NCBI GenBank assembly: GCA_963770645.1
Contig: CAVYQL010000003.1
Coordinates: forward strand, 2,192,740 to 2,256,739
Reading direction: 5' to 3'
Length of the DNA: 64,000 nt
Source of the DNA: Bog-473 sp963770645
GTDB lineage: Bacteria; Actinomycetota; Acidimicrobiia; Acidimicrobiales; RAAP-2
Position numbers and translations under genes: made by a program
Notes under the pieces: model-generated
The model's input: the letters and a program-made list of their open reading frames with translations, nothing else
Database searches by the model: none
Told to the model about the DNA's origin: nothing
Part shown: piece by piece, positions 16,694-25,423 of the stretch
How positions within the stretch are numbered: the stretch's first letter is position 1
Layout: every line of letters starts with the position of its first letter

Positions 16694-17595
16694 TGGACCT
16701 CGAGCTCGCCGACGATCTGATCTCACTGCTCACCCTCGAGCGGGTCGACCGCGACCTCTTCCGCGGCCGCAACGCCAACTTCGGCCCGCGCCGGACCCTC
16801 TACGGCGGGCAGGTGGCGGCGCAGTGTCTCATCGCGGCGGCCGCCACGGTCGCCGACGGCCGGCTCCCCCATTCGCTGCACGGCTACTTCCTCCGGGCCG
16901 GACGCAGCGACCTCCCCGTGATCCTCGAGGTCGACCGCGACCGTGACGGCCGGTCCTTCTCGGCCCGCCACGTCGTGGCGATGCAGGAGGGAGAGGTCAT
17001 CTTCTCCATGCTCACGTCGTTCCAGACCGAGGGGGACGCCGGCCTCTTCGACGCAGCACCTCGCCGCGAGGTGGCCGCGCCCGAGACATTGCGTCGGGGC
17101 GGCTGGAACCCGCTGCTCGAGGTGCGCGAAGTCACGCCAACCGACTTCTTGAAGGGCGTCTTCACCGACTGCGTCTGGGTCCGTTCGCTGACACCGTTGC
17201 CCGACGACCCGCTGCTGCACCGGGCCGCCCTCACCTACCTCTCCGACGTGGGGACGGGATTCGGCCAGCAGGACCCAGCGCTGGTGGGCCGGGGCGGGCC
17301 CTCGATCGACCATGCCGTGTGGTTCCAGGAGAACATCCGCGCCGACGACTGGGTCCTTGTCGACCTGCGGCCCGTCAAGGCGCGCTCGGCGCGGGGCTGC
17401 TACGAGGGCTCGCTGCGCGACCGTGACGGGCGGCTCGGCGCCACGCTCTACCAGGAGCACCTCCTCCTGCCCGGCTCCATGGCCGACCTGGTCGATGAAG
17501 TGCTGTTCGCCGAGGCGGAGGCCGCAGCCGTCGAGGGACGGGCGCCGCGCGACTGGGAGGAGCTGCGTCAGGCGCGAGCCGACAACTCTGCCTGA
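16693..17595 (+). CDS. tesB: Acyl-CoA thioesterase II
   Basis: 300 residues, the usual TesB length, with two hotdog domains. N-terminal R-T-L-Y-G-G-Q-V-A-A-Q and L-P-H-S-L-H-G-Y-F-L-R-A-G are the family signatures, and D-H-A-V-W-F-Q in the second domain holds the active-site region; a conserved W-x-L-V-D-L follows. The ATG overlaps the stop of the hydrolase gene; GTG at 16690 is an alternative. Cytosolic; hydrolyses acyl-CoA to free acid and CoA, probably to relieve CoA trapping during catabolism. Confidence 0.93.
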   Translation: MDLELADDLISLLTLERVDRDLFRGRNANFGPRRTLYGGQVAAQCLIAAAATVADGRLPHSLHGYFLRAGRSDLPVILEVDRDRDGRSFSARHVVAMQEGEVIFSMLTSFQTEGDAGLFDAAPRREVAAPETLRRGGWNPLLEVREVTPTDFLKGVFTDCVWVRSLTPLPDDPLLHRAALTYLSDVGTGFGQQDPALVGRGGPSIDHAVWFQENIRADDWVLVDLRPVKARSARGCYEGSLRDRDGRLGATLYQEHLLLPGSMADLVDEVLFAEAEAAAVEGRAPRDWEELRQARADNSA

Positions 17596-17614
17596 CGCGA
17601 CGATCGAATCCGGG

Positions 17615-17629
17615 GCCGGCGGCGCCGGC
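17615..17629. terminator. GC-rich hairpin between convergent genes
   Basis: GCCGGC-GGC-GCCGGC lies between the stops of the TesB gene and the convergent LLM oxidoreductase gene. It has no T-run and a very small loop. Confidence 0.35.
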
Positions 17630-17635
17630 GACGCC

Positions 17636-18664
17636 CTACAGCCAGCCGGCGACCACCTCGACGTCCCGCAACCCGTTGGGGCCGACCGGCTGCACGTTCA
17701 AGATGGTGACTCCCGAGTCCCGGTAGGCGGCGATGCGGTCCTTGACGAAGCCGGCGTCGCCGATGAGGGACATGCCGGCGACGAGCTCGTCGGGCACGAG
17801 CGCGGCGGCCCCCTTGCGGTCGCCCCCGAGATAGAGGTCCTGGATCCGCTCGGCCTCCTGCTCGTAGCCGTAGCGCCTGAGGACGTCGTTGTAGAAGTTC
17901 TTGCCCTTGGCGCCCATGCCGCCGAAGTAGAGGGTCAGCATGGGTCGGTCCCGCTCGCGGAGGTCGTCGACGTCGTCGCCGATGGCGAGCGACCCGCCGG
18001 CGACGATCTCGAGGGGCGCCAGGTCGGCGGCCCGCTTGGCGCGGCCCGCATCGAGCGAGGGCTGCCAGAGTTCGCGGGCGCGCTCGGGCCAGTAGTGCAG
18101 CGGCAGCCATCCCTCGGCGAGCTCGGCGGTCATCTCGACGTTCTTGGGCCCGAGCGACGCAACGTAGATGGGGATCCGCTCGCGGACGGGGTGGTCCATG
18201 ATCTTGAGCGCCTTGCCGAGCCCGGTGCCGTGACCTTCGGGCAACGGCACGTGATAGCTGGCGCCGTCGTGGACGAGGCGGTCGCGCCGCCACACCATCC
18301 GGCAGACGTCGATGATCTCCCTCGTGCGTCCGAGCGGCGCGTCGTAGGGCACCCCGTGGAAGCCCTCGATGACCTGGGGTCCGGACGCACCGAGCCCCAG
18401 GATGCAGCGGCCACCCGAGAGCTTGTCGAGACCGACGGCCGTCATGGCGAGGAGGGTCGGGGTCCGCGAATAGAGCGGCAGGATGCTCGAGCCGATCTGC
18501 GCCTCCTTGGTCACGGCTGCGAGGAACCCCATCGTCGAGACAGCGTCGGCGCTGTAGGCCTCGCCCGTCCAGAGGTACTCGACGCCGGCGTCCTCGAGCC
18601 GCTTGGCCTGGACCGCGAACGCCTCTGGGTCGTCGCGCATCCCCACCATCGCGCCCAGCTTCAT
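17636..18664 (-). CDS. F420-dependent LLM-class oxidoreductase
   Basis: 342 residues from the ATG at 18664 (M-K-L-G-A-M-V-G-M). A luciferase-like TIM barrel with E-Y-L-W-T-G-E-A-Y near the start, R-T-P-T-L-L-A-M-T-A-V-G-L-D-K-L-S-G-G-R and L-G-L-G-A-S-G-P-Q-V, which mark the F420-binding LLM family of actinobacteria rather than the FMN-binding group. These enzymes reduce or oxidise alcohols, ketones or enoyl groups with cofactor F420. Divergent from the fused acyl-CoA dehydrogenase, with a shared element between. Substrate unknown. Confidence 0.88.
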   Translation of the reverse strand: MKLGAMVGMRDDPEAFAVQAKRLEDAGVEYLWTGEAYSADAVSTMGFLAAVTKEAQIGSSILPLYSRTPTLLAMTAVGLDKLSGGRCILGLGASGPQVIEGFHGVPYDAPLGRTREIIDVCRMVWRRDRLVHDGASYHVPLPEGHGTGLGKALKIMDHPVRERIPIYVASLGPKNVEMTAELAEGWLPLHYWPERARELWQPSLDAGRAKRAADLAPLEIVAGGSLAIGDDVDDLRERDRPMLTLYFGGMGAKGKNFYNDVLRRYGYEQEAERIQDLYLGGDRKGAAALVPDELVAGMSLIGDAGFVKDRIAAYRDSGVTILNVQPVGPNGLRDVEVVAGWL

Positions 18665-18747
18665 CGCGGCTCCTCTCGATGTGTGGACCCCGGACATCTC
18701 CCGCTACGGTGCCCGCCCGCGGGGCCGACGGGAGCTTGGTCCGTTCC

Positions 18748-18767
18748 TATAATAGAGGGTACTATTT
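18748..18767 (+). promoter_or_regulatory. TATAAT promoter with shared element
   Basis: TATAAT at 18748-18753 runs into AGAGGGTACTATTT (18754-18767), and the acyl-CoA dehydrogenase ATG is at 18772. The transcript would have a leader of about ten bases, so repressor binding to the element would block initiation directly. Confidence 0.6.
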
Positions 18768-18771
18768 AGGC

Positions 18772-20925
18772 ATGCCGATCGCCATCACCGAAGACCACCG
18801 CGCGCTGAGGCAGACCGCCTCGGACTTCCTGGCCAAGCACGACGCCCGCGGCGCGGCGCGCGCGATGCTCGAGGCGGAAGCCGAGACGCTGCCCGCCTTC
18901 TGGGACGAGGTCGCCGAGCTCGGGTGGCTCGGCCTGCACCTGCCCGAGGACGTGGGCGGCTCCGGCTTCGGCCTGCCCGAGCTCGTGGTGGTGGTCGAGG
19001 AGCTGGGGCGGGCCGTGACGCCCGGGCCCTTCGTGCCGACGATGATCGCCAGCGCGGTGATCGACGCGGCCGGCTCCGACGAGTTGCGGGCTCGGGTCTT
19101 ACCCGGGCTGGCGGACGGGTGGGTTCGAGCGGGCGTGGCGTTGTCGTCTGACATCGCGGTCACGGGCGGCACGGCCGCCGGCACGGCTCCGGCGGTGGTG
19201 GGCGGTGGCCTGGCCCAGCTGCTCGTGCTGCCGGCGGGCGAAGACGTGGTCGTGGTCGACGCCACGGCGGACGGGGTGCGCGTGGAGGTGCCGGTGAACC
19301 TCGACCCGACCCGACGCTCGGCGCGGGTGACGCTCGATGGCGCGGTGGTTGACGTGCTGGTCGGCGGCGCGCGGGCGCTGACTGACCTGGCGCGCGTGCT
19401 GCTCGGCGCCGAGGCCACAGGTGTCGCCAGCGAGTGCACCGAGCAGGCGGCCGCCTACGCCAAAGTGCGGGTGCAGTTCGGCCGGCCCATCGCCACCTTC
19501 GAGGCCGTCAAGCACCACTGCGCCAACATGCTCGTGGCCACCGAGCTGGCGACCGCCGCCGTGTGGGACGCGGCGCGTGCGGCTGGCGAGGGCGGCGACC
19601 AGTTCTCGCTGGCGGCGGCCGAGGCGGTTGCGCTGGCGCTCGTGGCAGCCGACGAGTGCGCCAACTTGAACATCCAGGTGCACGGCGGGATCGGGTTCAC
19701 CTGGGAACACGACGCCCACCTGTATCTCCGGCGGGCCACCGCGCTCGAGGCGATCGCCGGTGGCGAGGCGGCGGCACGTGACGTCACCGACCACGTGCGA
19801 CGGGGCACGCGGCGCATCCGCACGATCGACCTGCCACCCGAGGCCGAACCCATGCGCGACGAGGTGCGGGCCTTTGCCGAGCAGGTGCACGGGCTCGACG
19901 CTGCCGCCCAGCGCGACGCGATGATCGAGACCGGGTATGTGATGCCGCACTGGCCCAGGCCTTGGGGACGCGACGCCGGCGCGGTCGAGCAGCTGGTCAT
20001 CGAGCAGGAGTTCGCGGCGGCCGGTGTGGCACGGCCGCAGTACTCGATCACCGGGTGGGTGATCCTGACGCTGATTCAGTACGCCACCGAGGACCAGGTG
20101 GCCCGCTGGGTCCTGCCGGCGTTGCGCCAGGACGTCATCTGGTGTCAGCTCTTCAGCGAGCCCGATGCCGGCAGCGACGCGGCGGGCGTCAAGACGCGCG
20201 GCACCCGGGTCGACGGTGGGTGGCTGGTGAACGGCCAGAAGGTCTGGACGAGCGGCGCGCACTACGCCTCCTTCGGGTTGGCCACCATCCGGACCGATCC
20301 CGACGCGCCCAAGCACAAGGGCATCACCACCATGGTCATCGACATGCACGCAGACGGGGTCGAGGTGCGGCCCCTGCGCATGGTGACGGGGCACTCGGAG
20401 TTCAACGAGGTCTTCTTCAACGACGTCTTCGTCCCCGACGACGACGTGGTGGGGCCGGAGAACGGCGGCTGGACGGTGGCCCGGGCCACCCTCGGCAACG
20501 AGAGCGTGTCCATCGGAGGCGGCGGCGGGAGCCAGATGCAAGCCGCCATGGTCGTGGCCCCCTACGACGCCCACCCCGAACGTCTGGACGGCGGCGCCAG
20601 CCGGATCGGCCGCTTCATCGCCAAGAGCGAGGCGATGGGGGCGCTCAACATGCGCAGCGCCCACCGCGCGGTGGCCGGCGGGGGCCCCGGCCCCGAGGGC
20701 AACGTCACCAAGCTCGTACTGTCCGAGATCGGCCACGAGGCGGCGGCCATCATGGCCGCGCTCAGCGGTCCCGAGACGGCCTATGCCGACGGCGCCAGCA
20801 TGATCACAGCCACGATGGTGCTCATGCACCGCGGCATGTCGATCGCGGGCGGGACGTCGGAGATCAAGCGCAACCAGATCGGCGAGCGCATCCTCGGGTT
20901 GCCACGGGACCCGCTCATCAACTGA
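18772..20925 (+). CDS. Fused double acyl-CoA dehydrogenase (FadE34-like layout)
   Basis: 717 residues, two acyl-CoA dehydrogenase units in one chain. Unit one (to about residue 340) ends with H-G-G-I-G-F-T-W-E-H-D-A-H-L-Y and carries the probable catalytic Glu; unit two has W-C-Q-L-F-S-E-P-D-A-G-S-D, the FAD/substrate segment, and ends G-G-T-S-E-I-K-R-N-Q-I-G. Mycobacterial FadE34 has this single-chain arrangement and acts on steroid or bile-acid side-chain CoA esters. The adjacent genes 43650-44789 and 42459-43646 encode the same two units as separate proteins. Flavoenzyme needing an electron-transfer flavoprotein, not encoded here. Confidence 0.9.
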   Translation: MPIAITEDHRALRQTASDFLAKHDARGAARAMLEAEAETLPAFWDEVAELGWLGLHLPEDVGGSGFGLPELVVVVEELGRAVTPGPFVPTMIASAVIDAAGSDELRARVLPGLADGWVRAGVALSSDIAVTGGTAAGTAPAVVGGGLAQLLVLPAGEDVVVVDATADGVRVEVPVNLDPTRRSARVTLDGAVVDVLVGGARALTDLARVLLGAEATGVASECTEQAAAYAKVRVQFGRPIATFEAVKHHCANMLVATELATAAVWDAARAAGEGGDQFSLAAAEAVALALVAADECANLNIQVHGGIGFTWEHDAHLYLRRATALEAIAGGEAAARDVTDHVRRGTRRIRTIDLPPEAEPMRDEVRAFAEQVHGLDAAAQRDAMIETGYVMPHWPRPWGRDAGAVEQLVIEQEFAAAGVARPQYSITGWVILTLIQYATEDQVARWVLPALRQDVIWCQLFSEPDAGSDAAGVKTRGTRVDGGWLVNGQKVWTSGAHYASFGLATIRTDPDAPKHKGITTMVIDMHADGVEVRPLRMVTGHSEFNEVFFNDVFVPDDDVVGPENGGWTVARATLGNESVSIGGGGGSQMQAAMVVAPYDAHPERLDGGASRIGRFIAKSEAMGALNMRSAHRAVAGGGPGPEGNVTKLVLSEIGHEAAAIMAALSGPETAYADGASMITATMVLMHRGMSIAGGTSEIKRNQIGERILGLPRDPLIN

Positions 20926-21147
20926 GGCCTACGGGCCCTCGTCCGGAAATTCATCTTCGACGACGTGGACTCGATCGTCGAACGGTCAGCCGAGGAGCGG
21001 CTGCAGGCGCTCCCTGTATGACAGTGTGATCTGCGTAGTAGTTCGAATCTGGTGAGTCCAGGCTCGTCACGAAGATCTGCGGCGTAGCGGAGCAGGACCT
21101 CCCGACCGGCCTCCATGTTGGTCGGGAGGAAGCGCCTGGGCCGTGCC
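20926..21147. other. 222-bp intergenic stretch, possible gene remnants
   Basis: No complete gene. Plus-strand translation after 20940 gives a short coding-like piece (R-K-F-I-F-D-D-V-D-S-I-V-E-R) that stops at once; the minus strand holds another piece ending near 21116. These may be relics at the boundary between the catabolic genes and the repeat-protein gene. Confidence 0.3.
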
Positions 21148-24100
21148 TCAGACGTCGGGCACCGTGTCGTGGATGCTCACGATGTTGTCCACGTGGACCC
21201 CCATTGCGGGCAGCGATCCGCTGTAGGCGATGTCACCGAAGGTGAAGACGCCGCCGTCCGCGCCGACCAGCGCATAGCCGAGGCCGGACGTTCCGCTGGC
21301 GATCCCGACGATGTCGGAGACACGCACGCCGTCGGCCGGAAGCGACCCTTGGTACGCCGCCTGGCCGAAGGCGAAGACGCCACCGTCGGCCCCGACCAAG
21401 AAGTAGCCGTCGTCCACGTTCTCCATGCCGACGATGTCGCTGACGTGGATCCCCTCGCCCGGCAGCGAGCCCTCGAACGGGGCGTCTCCGAAGGCGAAGA
21501 CGCCGCCGTCTGAACCAACGAGCTGGTATCCCCCGTCGTCGGCGGACTCGCGCATGGCCACGATGTCGGAGACGTGCACGCCGTCGGCCGGCAACGAACC
21601 CTCGTAGCGCGCATCACCGAAGGCGAAGACGCCGCCGTCGGATCCGACCAGCCAGTACCCCTTGCCGTCGTTGGTGGCGCGGATGCTGATGATGTCCGAG
21701 ACGTGCACGCCGTCGGCCGGCAGCGAACCCTCGTAGGCGGCATCGCCGAAGGCGAAGACGCCGCCGTCGGACCCGACCAGCCAGTACCCCTTGCCGTCGT
21801 TGGTGGAGGTCATCGCCGTGATGTTCGAGACGTGGATCCCGTCGCCGGGCAGCGAACCCTCGTAGGGCGCACCACCGAACGCGTACAGGCCGCCGTTGGA
21901 CCCGGCCAGCTGGTAGCCGGTCACCGGCTGCGAGCCGTTCACCGGCTGCGACACGGTCACCGGCGCGGTGCCGGTGACGTCGGTGAGCGTGACGGCGTCG
22001 GCGGTGTAGCCGATCTCGAGCGTGCGACCTCCTTCCGTGGTGAGCAGGGTCCCCGCAGGCAGGGAGGCAAAGGTGCCGCTGACCGGCGACCCGGCCGCCG
22101 ACGATGTGACGATGGTGAAGATCGTGCCGTAGGAGACGTTCGTGGCGTCGGTGACATCGAGGGACGCGCCGTCGAGGTCGACCGTCGAGGCCGACGAGAG
22201 TTGCGAGTAGCCAGAACCCGCGCTCGTCCCGTTGATGATGACGGAGAACGTGCCACCGGCGGGTCCGAGGTCGACCGGGCTCGTGGCGTCCAGAACGCCT
22301 GGGCTTGTGCTCGTCCCCGGTGCGACCGTCCCCTGGTTGGCTGTGACCCCACCCACGGTGCCGGTCCCCGCGACGATCGCACCCGAATCGACGGTGATCG
22401 TCGCTGCGGCGAGTGACCCCGTCACGTCGAGCGTCCCGCCCGAGACGGTCACCGCGCCCGAATAGGTGTTCGTGCCAGAGAGCACATCGAGGTAAGGGGT
22501 CGCCTGGCCGAAGAGCAGGGTTCCCGATCCGCTGAGCGTGTTGGTGAAGTCGACTCCGCCCGCCTGACTGCTGGCGAGGACTGACGCGCTGCCACCGAGG
22601 GTGAACGTCCCCGACGACGTCGTGGTCCCAGGCGTGTTGTCGAGCAGCGCTCCGCTGAGAGTGACGTTGTTGGGAACGGTCTTGCCCGAGGTGGGGAGCT
22701 GGTAGTCGAGTGTGGCGCCGCCCGCCACGGCGATGGCCTCCGTCGCAGCGGAGCCGGCCGCATCGGGACACGTGAGCACGAGGGAACCGACGTTGACCGT
22801 GGTGCCGCCGCTGTAGCTGTCGCCCGAACACGGACTCGGGGACAGAGTGACGTCGCCAGCGTTGCCAGCGGAGCCGACGGTGAGGGCCTGGCCGCTTCCA
22901 GCGACGCCGCCGTCGAACACCAGGTTGCCCGTCGAGTCGGCTGAGACGGTGTTGGTTCCGTCCAATACCACCGCCCCGCTCCAATAGGCCGCGCCCGTGC
23001 CTTCCGCGTCCTCGAGCGCCGAGGTCCCCGCAGTTCCGCTGCCGAGCGCCAGCGGGTTGTCGAGCACCCCGTCGCCGAACGCGCTATTCAGAGTCAGCGT
23101 CCCCCCGTTGTCGACGGCGACGCCGCCGCTCCCGAAGGGGTCCGCCGAAGCCAGGCCGCCGCCGCCGAGCGTTGCGCCCCCGGCGACCGTGGTGCCGCCC
23201 GAATAGGTGTCGGTACCACTGAGTTGCAGACCCGACCCGGCGCCGGAGACGGCGAGGGCAAGCGCGTGCGTGCCGTTACTGAGTGTGCCGGCGAACGAAT
23301 CGGTTGCGCCGCTGTCGGTCAGGGTGGCGGGTGTGGACCCGTCGTTGGTGATCGTTCCATCACCTGCGAGACCAGAGACTGAACTGGTTCCGGTCACGAT
23401 CGAGTTGCCGTGGAGATCGATGGTGGCCCCGAGAGCAGCCTGTAACGAACACCCGTCGGGAAATGCCTGAGCCGATACAAGTTGCGTTGTGCCGCTGACT
23501 GCCTCAACCGCGCAGCTGCCGTCCTGTGGGAGGCCAACCGTGTCGTCATCCAGAACGACAATTCCTCCCACGCTCGACGTCTCGAGTATCGAGGACGATG
23601 GCAACAGCGATACCACCCCCGACACGGTGAAGGGTGCAGTCGCTGAGTCATCATGGATTTCCGCCGATACCCCCGCAACGATGTTCACCGGGCTGTTCAG
23701 GTTGTCGCCTCCGGAGTCATTGAAGACCACGCTCGCATTGACGTCGATGACGTTAACGAGCTCGTAACCCGTTCCGGAGTTGTGAATGTCGAACTGCAAT
23801 CCGTCGGTCTCGAGTCCAATATGACCGGTTCCGAGCGCGAGGTTGTTATCTACCTGAATTGTGTCGCTGAAGACACTAATCAATGAGCTGAGGCTCGAAC
23901 TCACGCCGCCGAGCTCAATGCTGCCAAGGTTGGTCGGATCCCCTAGCTCGAGGTCTGACGAACCCGCCATGGGTGCCTGCACGTCGAACGAAGATCCTGT
24001 CGCAACTGCCCACTCCTGCGCGTTCCCCAGATCGATCGTGAGCGTGGTCGCCGAGGGAATGATGCTTGAGTCGCCCGCCGTCTCAGCGATCCCGAGCGCC

Positions 24101-24534
24101 GGCGTCGATGTTGGTGTGAGCGTGAGGGTCTCAGATCCCGCCCCGGCCGGTGTGGTCAACGCGTACGAGTTGTCGAGCACGATCGAGTCGATCGAGAGCG
24201 TCTCGTCAATAACCGGAGCGCCACCGCCAGAAGGAATGGTCGCGGGAAAGATCAGTTGCGCTGCACTCAGCGTGGCGCTCCCTGCTGAAGTGGACGTGCC
24301 GCCGCAGTCGGATGTCGGTGACCAGTTGTCCGCCACGCTGACGAGACCGTTCGCGGCGGCGTCCGTCCATGTGCAAAAGACCGATGGCTGTGCGCCGGCC
24401 GGGGACGGTGAGAGCTGCGCAACCGCCACGATGGCAGCACCATTGACCGCCAGAATCCCGACGCTCGTCAGGAACAGGCGTGCGAGCCGCGAACTCCGAG
24501 CGCTCTCGTTCCTCGGCCGCTGACACCACTGCAC
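21148..24534 (-). CDS. Large secreted beta-helix protein with six C-terminal repeats
   Basis: 1128 residues from a GTG start with GAGGGGAG upstream. N-terminal signal peptide: basic start, hydrophobic L-F-L-T-S-V-G-I-L-A-V-N-G-A-A-I-V-A-V-A, cleavage probably after S-P-A-G-A-Q. Residues about 60-840 are Gly/Thr/Ser-rich and contain autotransporter-associated repeat units such as D-T-Y-S-G-G-T-T-V and N-T-Y-S-G-A-V-T-V-S-G-G-T-L, predicting a right-handed beta-helix. The last 260 residues are six near-identical repeats. No sortase motif, translocator barrel or C-terminal membrane helix, so it is probably released or wall-associated. Base composition dips around 23.5-24.1 kb, unlike its neighbours. 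Confidence 0.88.
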   Translation of the reverse strand: MQWCQRPRNESARSSRLARLFLTSVGILAVNGAAIVAVAQLSPSPAGAQPSVFCTWTDAAANGLVSVADNWSPTSDCGGTSTSAGSATLSAAQLIFPATIPSGGGAPVIDETLSIDSIVLDNSYALTTPAGAGSETLTLTPTSTPALGIAETAGDSSIIPSATTLTIDLGNAQEWAVATGSSFDVQAPMAGSSDLELGDPTNLGSIELGGVSSSLSSLISVFSDTIQVDNNLALGTGHIGLETDGLQFDIHNSGTGYELVNVIDVNASVVFNDSGGDNLNSPVNIVAGVSAEIHDDSATAPFTVSGVVSLLPSSSILETSSVGGIVVLDDDTVGLPQDGSCAVEAVSGTTQLVSAQAFPDGCSLQAALGATIDLHGNSIVTGTSSVSGLAGDGTITNDGSTPATLTDSGATDSFAGTLSNGTHALALAVSGAGSGLQLSGTDTYSGGTTVAGGATLGGGGLASADPFGSGGVAVDNGGTLTLNSAFGDGVLDNPLALGSGTAGTSALEDAEGTGAAYWSGAVVLDGTNTVSADSTGNLVFDGGVAGSGQALTVGSAGNAGDVTLSPSPCSGDSYSGGTTVNVGSLVLTCPDAAGSAATEAIAVAGGATLDYQLPTSGKTVPNNVTLSGALLDNTPGTTTSSGTFTLGGSASVLASSQAGGVDFTNTLSGSGTLLFGQATPYLDVLSGTNTYSGAVTVSGGTLDVTGSLAAATITVDSGAIVAGTGTVGGVTANQGTVAPGTSTSPGVLDATSPVDLGPAGGTFSVIINGTSAGSGYSQLSSASTVDLDGASLDVTDATNVSYGTIFTIVTSSAAGSPVSGTFASLPAGTLLTTEGGRTLEIGYTADAVTLTDVTGTAPVTVSQPVNGSQPVTGYQLAGSNGGLYAFGGAPYEGSLPGDGIHVSNITAMTSTNDGKGYWLVGSDGGVFAFGDAAYEGSLPADGVHVSDIISIRATNDGKGYWLVGSDGGVFAFGDARYEGSLPADGVHVSDIVAMRESADDGGYQLVGSDGGVFAFGDAPFEGSLPGEGIHVSDIVGMENVDDGYFLVGADGGVFAFGQAAYQGSLPADGVRVSDIVGIASGTSGLGYALVGADGGVFTFGDIAYSGSLPAMGVHVDNIVSIHDTVPDV
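21151..21918 (-). repeat. Six tandem ~129-bp repeats in the secreted-protein gene
   Basis: Units begin (minus strand) at 21918, 21789, 21660, 21531, 21408 and 21279; spacing is 129 bp except one of 123. Each encodes about 43 residues starting G-Y-x-L-V-G-S-D-G-G-V-F-A-F-G-D and continuing E-G-S-L-P-A-D-G-V-H-V-S-D-I. The middle copies are nearly identical in DNA, pointing to recent duplication or gene conversion. Confidence 0.92.
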
Positions 24535-24703
24535 CCAGCACCACTCCCCTCACGCTGCGCCCGCCACGGCGCTGGCCCCAATGACCTTATGGAGTGCAAT
24601 GACAGTGCGCGCAAGGTGCAATTCGAGTGGAAGCAAGGGTTGTTGAAGGGTTGTGCTGCACCGAAGCGGTCAACGCTGCCGTCATCGACAGACCTGAACC
24701 TCG

Positions 24704-25207
24704 CTAAGAAGTCGACGACGACGCGGTCCCCGCTCCGAACGTGGTGTCAGGTGAACGCCAGTCGGTCGAGACAAAGCGGTGGGCGATGAGCCACCGATCG
24801 CCGACGGGGACCAGACGATCACGGTAACGGCCCATGTGGTCGAGGCCGATCTCGGTAAAGACGGTGAAATAGCTCGCGACGACGGCTTCGTCGGGAGTGA
24901 CCGATTCGAAGCGAATGTTCGAGACGTCGTGGCGCACGATGCGCTTGGGCGCCCCGGCCGACGCCCTGTCCGTGGAGGACTTCGCCGCGGCCGCGGCGCT
25001 CCGGGCGACCTGGGCACCCGTGGCGCCACCCACCCGCTCGATGATGGCGGCGCGCCCGCGCGCCGGCTCGATCCCGCGGATTTCGAGGACCCCGTCCTCG
25101 CAGAAGGCGGCGGCGTACTCGTCGAGGAGGAACCGGTCGCCCGCATGCGTGTACTGGGCCAGGGTGTCCCGGCACGATTCGCGCGCCACGAGCTCCCACA
25201 GTTCCAT
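24704..25207 (-). CDS. SnoaL/NTF2-like protein
   Basis: 167 residues starting at ATG 25207 (M-E-L-W-E-L-V-A-R-E). It has the helical start and curved sheet pattern of SnoaL-like proteins: R-D-T-L-A-Q-Y-T-H-A-G-D-R-F-L-L-D-E-Y-A followed by F-C-E-D-G-V-L-E-I-R-G, then G-R-Y-R-D-R-L-V-P-V-G-D-R-W-L-I-A-H-R in the last strand. Such proteins include steroid isomerases and dehydratases but many have no known activity. It diverges from the permease at 25424; the upstream GGGAAAGGGAC serves as ribosome site. Confidence 0.8.
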   Translation of the reverse strand: MELWELVARESCRDTLAQYTHAGDRFLLDEYAAAFCEDGVLEIRGIEPARGRAAIIERVGGATGAQVARSAAAAAKSSTDRASAGAPKRIVRHDVSNIRFESVTPDEAVVASYFTVFTEIGLDHMGRYRDRLVPVGDRWLIAHRFVSTDWRSPDTTFGAGTASSSTS

Positions 25208-25423
25208 GGTGTCCGTCCCTTTCCCTCGCTCGTTTGCGTTCACTTGATCATGAGGTTCGCGCCCGGTGCCGAGACGACACTGCGCCAATGTGTCCGTCTG
25301 CCGCAAGGCTGACGGGGAGCCTACGCGGGTCGTTTCGCACCCCGCGAATGACGCGCCGGAGCCGGCCGGCTCCCTCCCGCCTGCCACTGCGCTGCACAGT
25401 GGTGGCCGTAAAGTGTGCCCGGC

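Noticed and set aside
19099..20829. Long open frame of 576 codons on the minus strand opposite the fused acyl-CoA dehydrogenase
   Set aside because: His/Gly/Arg-rich translation with no family motif; such frames arise opposite GC-rich codons. The plus strand encodes an unmistakable enzyme.
21020..21060. GTTCGAATC, resembling a tRNA T-loop
   Set aside because: The flanking bases do not pair into a T-stem and no acceptor, D or anticodon arm is found. It is not a tRNA; an attachment-site remnant cannot be supported either.
21151..21918. CRISPR-like periodic repeats
   Set aside because: The units are 129 bp, coding and contiguous, without unique spacers.
24590..24640. Repeated GTGCAAT before the secreted-protein gene
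   Set aside because: Only two imperfect copies on the far side of the promoter; too weak to call an operator.
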